In this document: positions 47,184 to 55,980 of the stretch, one piece after another
Position numbering within the stretch: position 1 is the first letter of the stretch
Layout: each line of letters begins with the position of its first letter
Origin: Stenotrophomonas sp. ESTM1D_MKCIP4_1
Lineage (GTDB): Bacteria > Pseudomonadota > Gammaproteobacteria > Xanthomonadales > Xanthomonadaceae
Length of the DNA: 64,000 bases
Direction: 5' to 3'
Assembly (NCBI RefSeq): GCF_003086895.1
Contig: NZ_CP026004.1
Location: 3,740,684 to 3,804,683 of the forward strand
The notes under the pieces: generated by a model
What the model was told of the DNA's origin: nothing
Databases searched by the model: none
Seen by the model: only the letters and a program-made list of their open reading frames with translations
Made by a program: the position numbers and the translations under genes

Positions 47184-47308
47184 GGGCGTTCTCGGCAATT
47201 CGATGGCGGCCAGCTTCGCGTGTTGCCTTCTCAGGAGCTGCGACACCATTGACGGATCGAGCACACACAGTCGACCATGCTTGGGCACCCACTGGAGCGC
47301 GCTCCCGC

Positions 47309-47911
47309 ATGTCCTCGATCCGCCCGTTCTGCGCCGTGTTGCTGGCTCTGTCTCTTGGAGGCCCCGCGTTGGCCGCCAGCGACCCGCCGTCGCCGCGCGC
47401 CAGCGCATCGGGGGCCTCCGAATACGGCGCACCGATCAATCTGCAGCGCTTCATGGGCACGTGGTATGTGATCGGGCGCGTGCCGAACTTCATCGAGCGC
47501 GGCCACGTGGCCAGCGTCAACGAGTACACGCTGCGCGAAGACAACAAGGTCGGCATCGTCTACCGCTACCGCGATGGCTTCGGTGCGCCGCAGCAGGAAG
47601 TGCGTGCACGTGCCAGCGTCGACGCCGACAGCGGCAACCACGCCTGGCGCACCTGGTTCTATCGCATCGTGCCGACCCATTCGCGCGTGCTGGAAGTCGC
47701 CCCGGACTATTCGTGGGCCATGATCGGCTACCCGGGCCGCGAGATGGCCTGGATCTTCGCCCGCCAGCCCGACATGGACAAAGCGCTGTACAAGGAGCTG
47801 GCCGAGCGCCTGCGCGACGAATACGGCGTGAACACCGACAAGCTCAAGCGCGTACCGCAGCACCCCGACCAGGTGGGCAAGCTGGGTTACGAAGTGCCGA
47901 ACGTACGCTGA
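47309..47911 (+). CDS. blc: Lipocalin (Blc-like), periplasmic
   Basis: A 200-residue lipocalin with a Sec signal peptide (residues 1-23). The family signature NLQRFMGTWYVIGRVPNFIERG is present, as is the beta-barrel pattern through RVLEVAPDYSWAMIGYPGREMAWIFAR. Unlike E. coli Blc, no lipobox Cys is seen, so the protein should be soluble in the periplasm. Bacterial lipocalins bind fatty acids or lysophospholipids. The ATG is at 47309. Confidence 0.9.
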   Translation: MSSIRPFCAVLLALSLGGPALAASDPPSPRASASGASEYGAPINLQRFMGTWYVIGRVPNFIERGHVASVNEYTLREDNKVGIVYRYRDGFGAPQQEVRARASVDADSGNHAWRTWFYRIVPTHSRVLEVAPDYSWAMIGYPGREMAWIFARQPDMDKALYKELAERLRDEYGVNTDKLKRVPQHPDQVGKLGYEVPNVR

Positions 47912-47912
47912 G

Positions 47913-47969
47913 TCGTGCCGGCCGCTGGCCGGCATTTTCACGCCTCTGCCGGCCAGCGGCCGGCACTAC
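47913..47969. repeat. Inverted SMAG pair between the lipocalin gene and metI
   Basis: Two CCGGCC-type palindromes in inverted order (GTCG head at 47913, CTAC end at 47969) between convergent genes. They may act as the only terminator here. Confidence 0.8.
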
Positions 47970-47971
47970 CG

Positions 47972-48661
47972 TTATTTGCGGCTGTAATGCGCGACCAGGC
48001 GGTCGCCGAGCATCTGCAGCAGCTGCACCAGCACCAGCAGCAGGACCACGGTAACCAGAGCCACATCGGTGTGCGAACGCTGGTAGCCATCGCGGAAGGC
48101 CAGATCACCCAGGCCGCCGGAGCCGATGGCACCGCCCATGGCGGTGAAACCGATCAGGGCCACGGTGGTCACCGTCGCACCGGCAATCAGGCCCGGACGC
48201 GCTTCAGGCAGCAGCACGCGGGTGACCAGCTGCCAGGTGGTGGCGCCCATGGCCTGGGTCGCTTCGATGACGCCACGGTCCACTTCGCGCAGCGCCGTTT
48301 CCACCAGGCGCGCATAGAACGGCGCGGCGCCGATCACCAGCGGCACGATCGCACCGCGTACCCCCAGCGAGGTGCCCATCAGGAACAGGGTGACCGGGAT
48401 CAGCACGATCATCAGGATGATGAAAGGCACCGAACGCAGCAGGTTCACCACCAGCGCCAGCACGCCATAGGCGAACGGACGACGTTTCATCTGCGGCGCA
48501 CCGAACAGGTACAGCAGCACGCCCAGCGGCAGACCGATGGCCAGGGTCAGCGGCAGCGAGCCCAGCAGCATCAACAGGGTGTCGATGGTGGCCTGGCCGA
48601 TGTCGGCCCATTTGCCCGCATCCAGGTGGCGGAAGAAGCCTTCAGCAGTGGCGACGATCAT
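47972..48661 (-). CDS. metI: Methionine ABC transporter permease MetI
   Basis: A 229-residue inner-membrane permease with five or six helices and the cytoplasmic coupling motif [50 protein letters not shown] is typical of MetI. It imports D/L-methionine with MetN. The start overlaps the metN stop by 4 bases (ATGA). No metQ binding-protein gene follows, although that is the usual third gene. Confidence 0.93.
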   Translation of the reverse strand: MIVATAEGFFRHLDAGKWADIGQATIDTLLMLLGSLPLTLAIGLPLGVLLYLFGAPQMKRRPFAYGVLALVVNLLRSVPFIILMIVLIPVTLFLMGTSLGVRGAIVPLVIGAAPFYARLVETALREVDRGVIEATQAMGATTWQLVTRVLLPEARPGLIAGATVTTVALIGFTAMGGAIGSGGLGDLAFRDGYQRSHTDVALVTVVLLLVLVQLLQMLGDRLVAHYSRK

Positions 48662-49665
48662 CGACGCAGTTCCTCAACGTGCACGCCGGCGGCCACGAAT
48701 GCCGCCTGCGCGGCGGACTGGTCGCCGCCCACCAGGGCGACCACCAGCTGGCCATACGGGGTGTCTTTGATCCGGTCGATGCGGCCGGACAGGATGTTGT
48801 AATCGACGCCGGTCTGCCGCGCCACGCTGCCCAGCAGCGGTTCGTAGGTGTCGCCGCCAAGGAAGGTCAGGCGCACGATGCGGCCACCGACCACGTCGAA
48901 ATCACGGTGCAGCGTGCCTTCGTCCACATGCTCCGATTCGCTGACGAAACGGCGCGTGGTCGGGTGCTGCGGGTGCAGGAATACCTGGGTGACCGGGCCG
49001 GTTTCCACCAGCTGGCCAGCATCCAGCACGGCCACGCGGTCACAGACGCGACGGATCACATCCATCTCGTGGGTGATGAGCACGATGGTCAGGCCCAGCT
49101 CGCGGTTGATCTTCGACAGCAGCGACAGCACCGACGCGGTGGTCTGCGGGTCCAGCGCACTGGTGGCTTCATCGCACAGCAGGATCTGCGGGCGGGTGGC
49201 CAGCGCACGGGCGATGCCCACGCGCTGCTTCTGGCCGCCGGACAACTGCGCCGGGTACTTCGCGGCATGGTCCTGCAGGCCCACGGTCTGCAGCAGCTCG
49301 GCCACGCGCGCGTCGATCTCGGCCTTGGCCATGCCGCCCAGTTCCAGCGGGAAGGCGACATTGCCGGCCACGGTGCGCGAGGACAGCAGGTTGAAGTGCT
49401 GGAAGATCATGCCGATACGCCGGCGCAGCGCGCGCAGCCCATCGGCATCCAGCGCGGTGATGTCCTCGCCGCCGATCAGCAGGCGCCCGCCGCTGGGTTC
49501 TTCCAGGCGGTTGATCATGCGGATCAGGGTCGACTTGCCTGCGCCGGAATGGCCGATGATGCCGAACACTTCGCCGGCCTCGATGGTCAGGTCCAACGGT
49601 TGCAGCGCGCTCACTTGGCGGCCGGCAACGGCATAGGATTTGTGCAGGCGCTGGAACTCGATCAC
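48658..49665 (-). CDS. metN: Methionine ABC transporter ATP-binding protein MetN
   Basis: A 335-residue ATPase. Walker A is [10 protein letters not shown], the signature [15 protein letters not shown], Walker [14 protein letters not shown] and the switch His in VLITHEMDV. The C-terminal ~75 residues form the NIL regulatory domain that binds methionine and inhibits transport. It starts with GTG (49663-49665). No SAM riboswitch-like structure is evident in the short upstream region. Confidence 0.95.
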   Translation of the reverse strand: MIEFQRLHKSYAVAGRQVSALQPLDLTIEAGEVFGIIGHSGAGKSTLIRMINRLEEPSGGRLLIGGEDITALDADGLRALRRRIGMIFQHFNLLSSRTVAGNVAFPLELGGMAKAEIDARVAELLQTVGLQDHAAKYPAQLSGGQKQRVGIARALATRPQILLCDEATSALDPQTTASVLSLLSKINRELGLTIVLITHEMDVIRRVCDRVAVLDAGQLVETGPVTQVFLHPQHPTTRRFVSESEHVDEGTLHRDFDVVGGRIVRLTFLGGDTYEPLLGSVARQTGVDYNILSGRIDRIKDTPYGQLVVALVGGDQSAAQAAFVAAGVHVEELRR

Positions 49666-49782
49666 GGGCGTGGCTCACCGGCGGGTGATGGAAGGGGCGT
49701 GCAGCCTACCAGCGCCGGCGGTTCCGCGCCTGCGCCTTGGGCCAGAATGTTATTCCTTTTGGTTCTAAGGGTGCTGTGAAGT

Positions 49783-49882
49783 AGTGCCGGCCGCTGGCCT
49801 GCACTACCCTGGGTACGTGGGGGTCAGAGCCCCTGCGGGGATCTGACCCCGGGGTCGGATCCCCGCAGGGGCTCTGACCCCA
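49783..49882. repeat. SMAG element and back-to-back GGGGTCAG elements
   Basis: A CCGGCC-type palindrome (49783-49808, mutated arm) is followed by two head-to-head copies of the GGGGTCAG family (49820-49882). These make a long near-perfect inverted repeat, ending 12 bases from the eamA stop. Confidence 0.8.
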
Positions 49883-49894
49883 TCCCGGACAGGT

Positions 49895-50791
49895 TCAGGG
49901 ATGATCCAGCGGCTTCGGCGGCTGCACCCGGTTCAGGCGCTCGCGGTGCAGCAGGTACAAGCCCGAGGCCACGATGATCGCCGCGCCGGCCCAGGTGTAG
50001 CCATCGGGCAGCTGGCCCCAGAAGGCCAGATCCCAGCCGATCACCCAGACCAGGCCGCTGTATTCCAGCGGCGCGATCATCGACGCCTCGCCCAGCTGGA
50101 AGGCACGGGTCAGGGCGATCTGCCCCAGCGCACCCGCCAGGCCCATGCCCGCGATCAGCGGCGCATGGGCCAGCTGCAGTGGCACCCAGCCCGGCAATGC
50201 CAGCAGGCCGGCGCCGATGGCCATGATGACCAGGAACCAGACCACCATCGACTGCGAGGTATCGGTACGGGTGAGCAGGCTCACCGTGATCGCGGCAATG
50301 GCGTAGGCCGTCGCCGCCGCCAGCACCATCAGGCCGGGGATGGAAATGAAGCCACCCACGCCCGGCCGCAGCACCACGATCACCCCCAGCAGACCGACGC
50401 CGATGGCCACCCAGCGCCGCGGCCCCACCCGTTCGCGCAGCAAAGGCACCGACAGCGCGGCGATCAACAGCGGGGCGACGAAGTAGATGCTGTAGGCGGT
50501 GGACAGCGGCAGGTCGCGCAGGGCGAACACGAAGCAGCCGATCATCGCCATGCCCAGCCCGCCACGCAGCAGATGCAGGCCCCAGCGGCGGGGAATGAGC
50601 GAGCGCGGGCCGGCGCTGGCCAGCACCCAGACCAGCACGAAGGGCAGCGAGGCCGCACCGCGCAGGAACGTGACTTCCAGCGAGGGGTAGCTGGCCGACA
50701 GCTGTTTCATGCCGGCATCCATCAGCGAGAAGCAGGCCACGGCGGCAACCATCCAGGCCACCGCGCGCGAGGGGGAGCGTTGCGCGTTCAT
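49895..50791 (-). CDS. EamA/DMT-family transporter
   Basis: A 298-residue membrane protein with ten hydrophobic segments in two EamA repeats of five. Examples are LMDAGMKQLSASYPSLEVTFLRGAASLPFVLVW in the first and SMIAPLEYSGLVWVIGWDLAFWGQLPDGYTWAGAAII in the second. These proteins usually export small metabolites; the substrate here is unknown. It is divergent from yajQ. Confidence 0.9.
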   Translation of the reverse strand: MNAQRSPSRAVAWMVAAVACFSLMDAGMKQLSASYPSLEVTFLRGAASLPFVLVWVLASAGPRSLIPRRWGLHLLRGGLGMAMIGCFVFALRDLPLSTAYSIYFVAPLLIAALSVPLLRERVGPRRWVAIGVGLLGVIVVLRPGVGGFISIPGLMVLAAATAYAIAAITVSLLTRTDTSQSMVVWFLVIMAIGAGLLALPGWVPLQLAHAPLIAGMGLAGALGQIALTRAFQLGEASMIAPLEYSGLVWVIGWDLAFWGQLPDGYTWAGAAIIVASGLYLLHRERLNRVQPPKPLDHP

Positions 50792-50846
50792 GGCCCATTA
50801 TCGCCGACCGGGCGGTGCTTCGGGCGCCGTGCACCGGCCCACGCGA

Positions 50847-50852
50847 TAGAAT
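50847..50852 (+). promoter_or_regulatory. Likely -10 box of yajQ
   Basis: TAGAAT lies 32 bases before the yajQ ATG. The same TAGAAT-type box occurs ahead of gloA (61623-61628), so it is probably the housekeeping -10 in this organism. No good -35 is visible. Confidence 0.4.
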
Positions 50853-50883
50853 GGCCGCCACTGAATTCCGCGGAGCCATGCCC

Positions 50884-51366
50884 ATGCCTTCCTTCGACGT
50901 CGTGTCCGAAGTCGACACCCACGAACTGACCAACGCCATCGACCAGGCCAACCGCGAACTGGCCACCCGCTTCGACTTCAAGGGCGTTGAAGCGAAGTTC
51001 GAGCGCGATGGCGATGTCATCAACCAGTCCGCGCCGACCGAGTTCCAGCTCAAGCAGATGAACGACATCCTGCGCGCCCGGCTGGCTGCACGCGGCATCG
51101 ACGTGCTGAGCCTGGAGTTCGGCGATATCGAGACCAACCTGGCCCAGGCCCGGCAGAAGATCACCGTCAAGCAGGGCATCGAGCAGAAGATCGCCAAGAA
51201 GATCGCCGCCGCGCTGAAGGAAGCCAAGCTGAAGGTGGAAAGCCAGATCAACGGCGACAAGCTGCGCGTGCAGGGCAAGAAGCGCGACGATCTGCAGGAC
51301 GCCATCGCCGTATTGAAGGCCGGCAAGTTCGAGCTGCCGCTGCAGTTCAACAATTTCCGCGATTGA
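50884..51366 (+). CDS. yajQ: YajQ-family c-di-GMP-binding protein
   Basis: A 160-residue protein of two tandem small domains. Homologues in Xanthomonas and Stenotrophomonas bind cyclic di-GMP and act with a transcription factor to control virulence genes. Motifs: MPSFDVVSEVDTHELTNAIDQA at the start, TRFDFKG, and the ending LPLQFNNFRD. Two ATGs lie close together. The second (50884) has GGAG at 8 bases and matches the usual MPSFD start, so I prefer it to the one at 50878. Confidence 0.95.
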   Translation: MPSFDVVSEVDTHELTNAIDQANRELATRFDFKGVEAKFERDGDVINQSAPTEFQLKQMNDILRARLAARGIDVLSLEFGDIETNLAQARQKITVKQGIEQKIAKKIAAALKEAKLKVESQINGDKLRVQGKKRDDLQDAIAVLKAGKFELPLQFNNFRD

Positions 51367-51387
51367 TGATGGCGCCGTGCCGCAGCG

Positions 51388-51411
51388 GTAGCGCCGGGCC
51401 ATGCCCGGCGG
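51388..51411 (+). repeat. Single SMAG element
   Basis: GTAGCGCCGGGCCATGCCCGG between the convergent yajQ and regulator genes. Confidence 0.8.
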
Positions 51412-51420
51412 ACGGCACGG

Positions 51421-52509
51421 TCAATTGCGCAGCAGCTTGTACAACGTGGTGCGCGAAATACCCAGCTGGCGGGCGGCCAGGCTGAGATTGCCCTCGGCCG
51501 CCTGCGCCGCACGCCGCGCCGCTTCGCGCTGCTGGTCCCGCAACGGGGCATGCTGCGTCGCTGCAGGTGCCACAGTGCGCACCCGCGGCGCGCGCGGTGC
51601 CCGCAGATGTTGCAGATAGACCGCACTGCCCTCGCCCAGCCGCACCCGATGCGCCGGGCCCGGCTGCAGCAACCGGCGCCGCTGCGCGGCACTGGCGCCA
51701 GCAAACACGCCTTCGATGGACAGCAGGGGCAGCGCCCCCCTTCGTGGCAGGCCCAGCAGGCGCCGCGCCACGCGGTTGGCAGCCCGCACCTGACCGTCGT
51801 CCTGCACCGCCAGCAGGCCCTGCAGCGGCGAGGCCAACCAGCGCGGATCGTGCTGCACGGCCAGCAGATGCACATCGCCCAGGCTCTGGAACAGGCGGTT
51901 CTCGCTGGCCAGCGCGGCCTGCCGGAAGTAGCCCTGCAGCAGCGCCGGATCACGCTCGCCCAGCCCGGTGATGTCGATCGCCCCGCACACCTGGCCATCC
52001 AGATCGTGCAGCGGTTCGCTCAGGCAGAACACCGGCGCGAAACGCTGCAGGTAATGCTCGTTGCCACGCACCAGCGCGGGTACGTCATCGGCCACGCTGA
52101 CGGCAGGCGCCGTGGTGCCGATCTCGGCTTCGCTCATCCGCCGCCCCACCTGGATGGGCCGCAGCAGCGGCGCGTCCTCCAGGCCATGGGCCTGCTGCGC
52201 AATCACCAGGCCGTCCCGGTTGGCACAGAACATCGTCCAGCCACGGCCCCCGAACGCAGCCCACAGCTGTTCCAGCTCGGGCTGCACGCAGCGCGCGAGC
52301 CGACGGTCTTCGGCAGTGCTCAAGCGATGGCCCGTGCCCTGCAGCGGCGGGTAGTACGGCTCCTGCCCCGGCTGCACGCCGGCCGCGCGCGAACGCTGCC
52401 ACGAATGCTGCAGCGGCAAGGGCAGCAGGTCCAATGACTGCGCATCGCCTTCGGCGAACGCCGCGCGCGCGGCGACCAGCTGTTGTTGCCCGACTGTGGT
52501 GGCCATCAT
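51421..52509 (-). CDS. AcoR-like Fis-family regulator lacking the AAA+ domain
   Basis: A 362-residue regulator. The N-terminal part (SWQRSRAAGV near 36-45, then a GAF-like domain to ~205) and a PAS-like segment (~225-280) match AcoR-type sensors. The C-terminal ~40 residues are a Fis helix-turn-helix (AARQLGISRTTLYKLLRN). The AAA+ domain (Walker A, GAFTGA) that normally sits between them in these ~650-residue activators is absent. It therefore probably cannot drive sigma-54 promoters by itself. It is downstream of, and probably co-transcribed with, the alcohol and aldehyde dehydrogenase genes. Start ATG is 52509 or 52506. Confidence 0.82.
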   Translation of the reverse strand: MMATTVGQQQLVAARAAFAEGDAQSLDLLPLPLQHSWQRSRAAGVQPGQEPYYPPLQGTGHRLSTAEDRRLARCVQPELEQLWAAFGGRGWTMFCANRDGLVIAQQAHGLEDAPLLRPIQVGRRMSEAEIGTTAPAVSVADDVPALVRGNEHYLQRFAPVFCLSEPLHDLDGQVCGAIDITGLGERDPALLQGYFRQAALASENRLFQSLGDVHLLAVQHDPRWLASPLQGLLAVQDDGQVRAANRVARRLLGLPRRGALPLLSIEGVFAGASAAQRRRLLQPGPAHRVRLGEGSAVYLQHLRAPRAPRVRTVAPAATQHAPLRDQQREAARRAAQAAEGNLSLAARQLGISRTTLYKLLRN

Positions 52510-52560
52510 GGACGCAGCGTACACCCGCGAACGCTATGCCTGCGTTATGCGCCGCCAGCC

Positions 52561-52605
52561 CGGGGCCAGAGCCGTTTCCGTCGGGAAACGGATCCGACCC
52601 CGCGC
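52561..52605. repeat. GGGGTCAG-family inverted repeat
   Basis: GGGGCCAGAGCCGTTTCC pairs with GGAAACGGATCCGACCCC around a short loop, 3 bases from the adh stop and ahead of the regulator gene. It could act as an intercistronic hairpin. Confidence 0.7.
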
Positions 52606-52607
52606 CT

Positions 52608-53735
52608 TCATGCGGCGATGCGCAGGATCGGCTTCAGGGTGATGCCCTTGGTGCTGTCCTCGGCCGCCTGGTTGATCTGTTCCAGCGGGTAGAACTTCAC
52701 CAGCTTGTCGAACGGGAAGCGGCCCTGCTGGTACAGCGTCACCAGCTGCGGGATGAACACCTGTGGCACGCTGTCACCTTCGACAATGCCACGGATGCTG
52801 CGCCCGCCCAGCAGCAGGTTGTTCACATCGAAGCTGGCGGTGGTGCCCAGCTTCGGCGCACCCACCACGCCCATCATGCCCAGCCCGCCCAGCGCCTCGA
52901 TGCCGGCCGACAGCACCTCCGGGCGACCGGTGGATTCCAGCGCGAAATCCGCACCGCCGCCGGTGATCGCCCGCACCGCCTCGATCACATCCACCTCGCG
53001 GCTGTTGACCACGTGGGTGGCGCCCAGTTCCAGCGCCAGCTCCAGGCGCGACGGCACCACGTCGATGGCGATGATGGTGGTGGCACCGGCCACCTTGGCC
53101 GCCATCACCGCACTCAGGCCCACCGCACCGGCACCGTAGCTGGCGAAGCTGCTGCCCGAGCGCACCTTCAGCGAATTGAGCACCGCACCGGCACCGGTCT
53201 GGATGCCGCAGCCCAGCGGGCCCAGCAGCTCCAGCGGCGCATCGTCAGGCACCTTGATCGCGTTGATCTCGCGCGCGATGGCAAACGTGGCAAACGAGGA
53301 CTGCGCGAAGAAATGATCATGCAGCGGCTGGCCCTGCGCATCGGTGATGGCGGTGTGGCCGTGGCCATCGTCGCCGCCGAAGTTGAGCCCGAAGAAATCC
53401 TTGCAGTAGGCACCGTGGCCACCGCGGCAGGGATTGCAGTGGCCGCAGGCGCCGTAGGTCAGCACCACGTGGTCGCCCACCTTCAGGTCGCGTACGTTCG
53501 GGCCCACCGCTTCGACGATGCCGGCGCCTTCATGGCCCAGCACCGCCGGCAGCGGCACGGGATAGTACTGGTCGCGCACGATCAGATCGGTATGGCAGAG
53601 ACCGGTAGCCACGACCTTCACCAATACCTCGTCGTCCTGCGGGCCACGCAGCCTCGCCTGTTCGATGACAAAGGGCTGTTCCTTGCCGCGTACCACGGCG
53701 GCGGTGATCTCACGCGTTGCGTTGTTGTCGCTCAT
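52608..53735 (-). CDS. Zinc-dependent aryl-alcohol dehydrogenase-like enzyme
   Basis: A 375-residue class III-like medium-chain dehydrogenase. Catalytic zinc ligands are Cys in ATGLCHTDL, His in GHEGAGIVEAVG and a later Cys in GPLGCGIQTGAGAV. Structural zinc ligands are in YGACGHCNPCRGGHGAYCKDF. The Rossmann motif is YGAGAVGLSAVMAAK. The closest character is benzyl-alcohol dehydrogenase (XylB) types. It would oxidise an aromatic or other primary alcohol to the aldehyde handled by the adjacent dehydrogenase. AGGAAT lies before the ATG at 53735; the gap to the aldehyde gene is 17 bases. Confidence 0.88.
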   Translation of the reverse strand: MSDNNATREITAAVVRGKEQPFVIEQARLRGPQDDEVLVKVVATGLCHTDLIVRDQYYPVPLPAVLGHEGAGIVEAVGPNVRDLKVGDHVVLTYGACGHCNPCRGGHGAYCKDFFGLNFGGDDGHGHTAITDAQGQPLHDHFFAQSSFATFAIAREINAIKVPDDAPLELLGPLGCGIQTGAGAVLNSLKVRSGSSFASYGAGAVGLSAVMAAKVAGATTIIAIDVVPSRLELALELGATHVVNSREVDVIEAVRAITGGGADFALESTGRPEVLSAGIEALGGLGMMGVVGAPKLGTTASFDVNNLLLGGRSIRGIVEGDSVPQVFIPQLVTLYQQGRFPFDKLVKFYPLEQINQAAEDSTKGITLKPILRIAA

Positions 53736-53752
53736 CGTTCGGATTCCTTTGA

Positions 53753-55219
53753 TCAGATCGGGTAGGCGGGCGCTTCGCCCTTGACGGTCAGCCACTGCCA
53801 CTGCGTGAACTCTTCCCAGTTGGCCGGGCCACCGATGCTGGTGCCGTTGCCGGACGCGCCAACGCCACCGAAGGGATTGATCACTTCGTCGTTCACGGTC
53901 TGGTCGTTGATGTGCAGCAGGCCGGTGCGGAGGCGCTCGCCCAGCTTCAGCGCACGGCCGACATTGCTGGACACGATGGCCATCGACAGGCCGTATTCGC
54001 TGTCATTGGCCAGCTGCACGGCCTGGTCGTCATCGTCGAACGGCACCACCACCGCCACCGGCGCGAAGATCTCTTCGTTGAACGCCGGATTGTCCACCGC
54101 CACGTTGCCAAGCACGGTGGGCGCGAAGAACAGGTCCTGGTGGGTGCCACCGGCTTCCAGCGTCGCACCGGCCTTCACCGCATCGGCCACCACGCGGGCG
54201 GCATGGTCGCGCTGGGTGGCGTTGATCAGCGGGCCGATCGCCACGTCTTCGCGCGCCGGGTCGCCGACCTTCAGCGACCTGGCCTTGGCCACCAGCTTTT
54301 CCAGGAAAGCGGCGTGGATCTTCCTGTGCACCAGCACGCGGCCGGTGGCCATGCAGATCTGGCCCTGGTGCAGGTACACGCCCCAGGCGGTGTTGGCCAC
54401 GGCCAGGTCGAGGTCGGCATCGTCGAGGATGATCAGCGAGTTCTTGCCGCCCAGTTCCAGCGAAACCTTCTTCAGGTGCTTGCCGGCCGCTTCGCCCACC
54501 TTGCGGCCGGCGGCGGTGGAACCGGTGAACTGGATCATTGCCACGTGCGGGTCGCTGGTCAGCGCAGCCCCTGCCGCGCCATCGCCGGGCAGCATGTGCA
54601 GCACGCCCGCCGGCAGCCCGGCCTGCTCGAACAGGCGCGCGATGACCGCGCCGCCGCACACGGCCGTGCGCGGGTCGGGCTTGAGCACCACGGCATTGCC
54701 CAGCGCGATGGCAGGCGCCACCGCACGCATGGCCAGGTACAGCGGGAAGTTGAACGGCGAGATGACCCCGACCACGCCCAGCGGGCGACGGCGGGCCAGG
54801 CTCAGCCGGCCCGGCTCGGAGGGCAGGATTTCACCCGTGCTGCGCGAGGGCAGCGCGGCGGCTTCCTGCAGCGCCTTGATGGTCACCTTGGCCTCGAAGC
54901 CGGCCTTCAGGCGGGTCGAACCGCTTTCGCGCACCAGCCAGTCCACCAGCGTGTCGATGTTCTCTTCAGCCAGGCGCGCGGCCTGGCGCAGCACTTGGGC
55001 GCGCTGCTCGTACGGCGCGGCAGCCCAGGCCTGCTGCGCCTGTGCAGCGGTGGCGGCCGACGTGGCGACCTGCGCGGCGTCGGCCAGGCCGACCTCGCCC
55101 AGGGTCTGGCCGGTGGCCGGTTCGATCACCGGCTGGCGCTGTGCGGCGGCCTGCCACTGGCCGTCGAAGAAGGCGCCGGACCAGAGTTCGTCCGGCAGCC
55201 AAGGGGAAGATGCAGTCAT
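53753..55219 (-). CDS. Benzaldehyde-type aldehyde dehydrogenase
   Basis: A 488-residue NAD(P)-dependent aldehyde dehydrogenase. FNFPLYLAMRAVAPAIALGNAVVLKPDP binds cofactor, FTGSTAAGR is the phosphate loop, VSLELGGKNSLIIL carries the general base Glu, and the nucleophile Cys is in HQGQICMATGR. Layout and length resemble benzaldehyde/vanillin dehydrogenases. AGGAGG precedes the ATG at 55219. As first gene of the aldehyde-alcohol-regulator unit it has a long divergent upstream region with an inverted repeat. Confidence 0.9.
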   Translation of the reverse strand: MTASSPWLPDELWSGAFFDGQWQAAAQRQPVIEPATGQTLGEVGLADAAQVATSAATAAQAQQAWAAAPYEQRAQVLRQAARLAEENIDTLVDWLVRESGSTRLKAGFEAKVTIKALQEAAALPSRSTGEILPSEPGRLSLARRRPLGVVGVISPFNFPLYLAMRAVAPAIALGNAVVLKPDPRTAVCGGAVIARLFEQAGLPAGVLHMLPGDGAAGAALTSDPHVAMIQFTGSTAAGRKVGEAAGKHLKKVSLELGGKNSLIILDDADLDLAVANTAWGVYLHQGQICMATGRVLVHRKIHAAFLEKLVAKARSLKVGDPAREDVAIGPLINATQRDHAARVVADAVKAGATLEAGGTHQDLFFAPTVLGNVAVDNPAFNEEIFAPVAVVVPFDDDDQAVQLANDSEYGLSMAIVSSNVGRALKLGERLRTGLLHINDQTVNDEVINPFGGVGASGNGTSIGGPANWEEFTQWQWLTVKGEAPAYPI

Positions 55220-55266
55220 GAGGTGTCCTCCTGTGTCGTGCGTCCATTGCACGCCTGGCCCGCTGC

Positions 55267-55281
55267 GCAGGCAATCGGCCA
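55267..55281 (-). promoter_or_regulatory. Possible sigma-54-type promoter of the aldehyde dehydrogenase operon
   Basis: On the minus strand TGGCCGATTGCCTGC keeps the invariant GG (-24) and GC (-12) at the right 10-base separation, with TGGC and TGC matched. It would give a start ~36 bases before the ATG. A chance match is possible. Confidence 0.3.
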
Positions 55282-55331
55282 TCGGTGCGGGAGCGGCAAG
55301 GGTTTGAATGGATGGGATTTTCCAGCATCGC

Positions 55332-55354
55332 CACTGTCCAGTGCGTGGACAGTG
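55332..55354. promoter_or_regulatory. 9-bp perfect inverted repeat, candidate operator
   Basis: CACTGTCCA-GTGCG-TGGACAGTG lies in the divergent space, ~113 bases before the aldehyde dehydrogenase ATG and 60 before the DUF1415 ATG. It is not a SMAG (no GTAG head). It is the best candidate binding site for the operon-encoded Fis-type regulator. Confidence 0.5.
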
Positions 55355-55413
55355 AACAGCGCGGCGGTGACCGCGCGCCTACAATGGCGGCCCCGCCAGC
55401 CGAAGCGCCCGCC

Positions 55414-55980
55414 ATGACCGATACCGCCCTGCCCACCGACGACCCGATCGCCGCCACCCGCCTGTGGCTGGAGCGCATCGTGATCGGCCTGAACCTGTGC
55501 CCGTTCGCCAAGGCGGTCTACGTGAAAGACCAGGTCCGCTTCGTGCTGAGCGATGCGACCACGCCCGAAGCGCTGGTGGAACAGCTGGCCGAAGAACTGG
55601 TGCTGCTGCGCGACACCCCGGCCGAGCAGATCGACACCACGCTGATCGTGCATCCGCAGGTGCTGACCGATTTCCTCGACTACAACGATTTCCTCGACAA
55701 CGCCGACGCGGCGATCGAGGCGCTGGACCTGCAGGGCATCCTGCAGGTGGCCAGCTTCCACCCGGATTACCAGTTCGATGGCGTGGCTGCCGACGATGCC
55801 AGCAACTACACCAACCGCGCGCCCTTCCCCACCCTGCACCTGCTGCGCGAAGACAGCGTGGAACGTGCGGTGGAGGCCTTCCCGGACCCGGATGTGATCG
55901 TCGAGCGCAACATCCAGACCCTGGACCGCATCGGCGTGGCCGGCTGGCACCGCCGCCTGCGCGGGGAAGACCTGTCGTGA
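55414..55980 (+). CDS. DUF1415 family protein
   Basis: A 188-residue cytoplasmic protein of the DUF1415 family (function unknown). Diagnostic stretches are RLWLERIVIGLNLCPFAKAV near the start, LQGILQVASFHPDYQF and NYTNRAPFPTLHLLREDSVERAV, with conserved Cys, His and Asp. I prefer the ATG at 55414; one 10 codons upstream is possible. A TACAAT -10-like box lies at ~55380. The stop overlaps the GTG of the next gene by 4 bases. Confidence 0.87.
   Translation: MTDTALPTDDPIAATRLWLERIVIGLNLCPFAKAVYVKDQVRFVLSDATTPEALVEQLAEELVLLRDTPAEQIDTTLIVHPQVLTDFLDYNDFLDNADAAIEALDLQGILQVASFHPDYQFDGVAADDASNYTNRAPFPTLHLLREDSVERAVEAFPDPDVIVERNIQTLDRIGVAGWHRRLRGEDLS

Noticed and set aside
49666-49782. SAM riboswitch ahead of metN
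   Set aside because: The short upstream region has no multi-helix junction or the conserved SAM-I core; the repeats beyond it are SMAG and GGGGTCAG elements.
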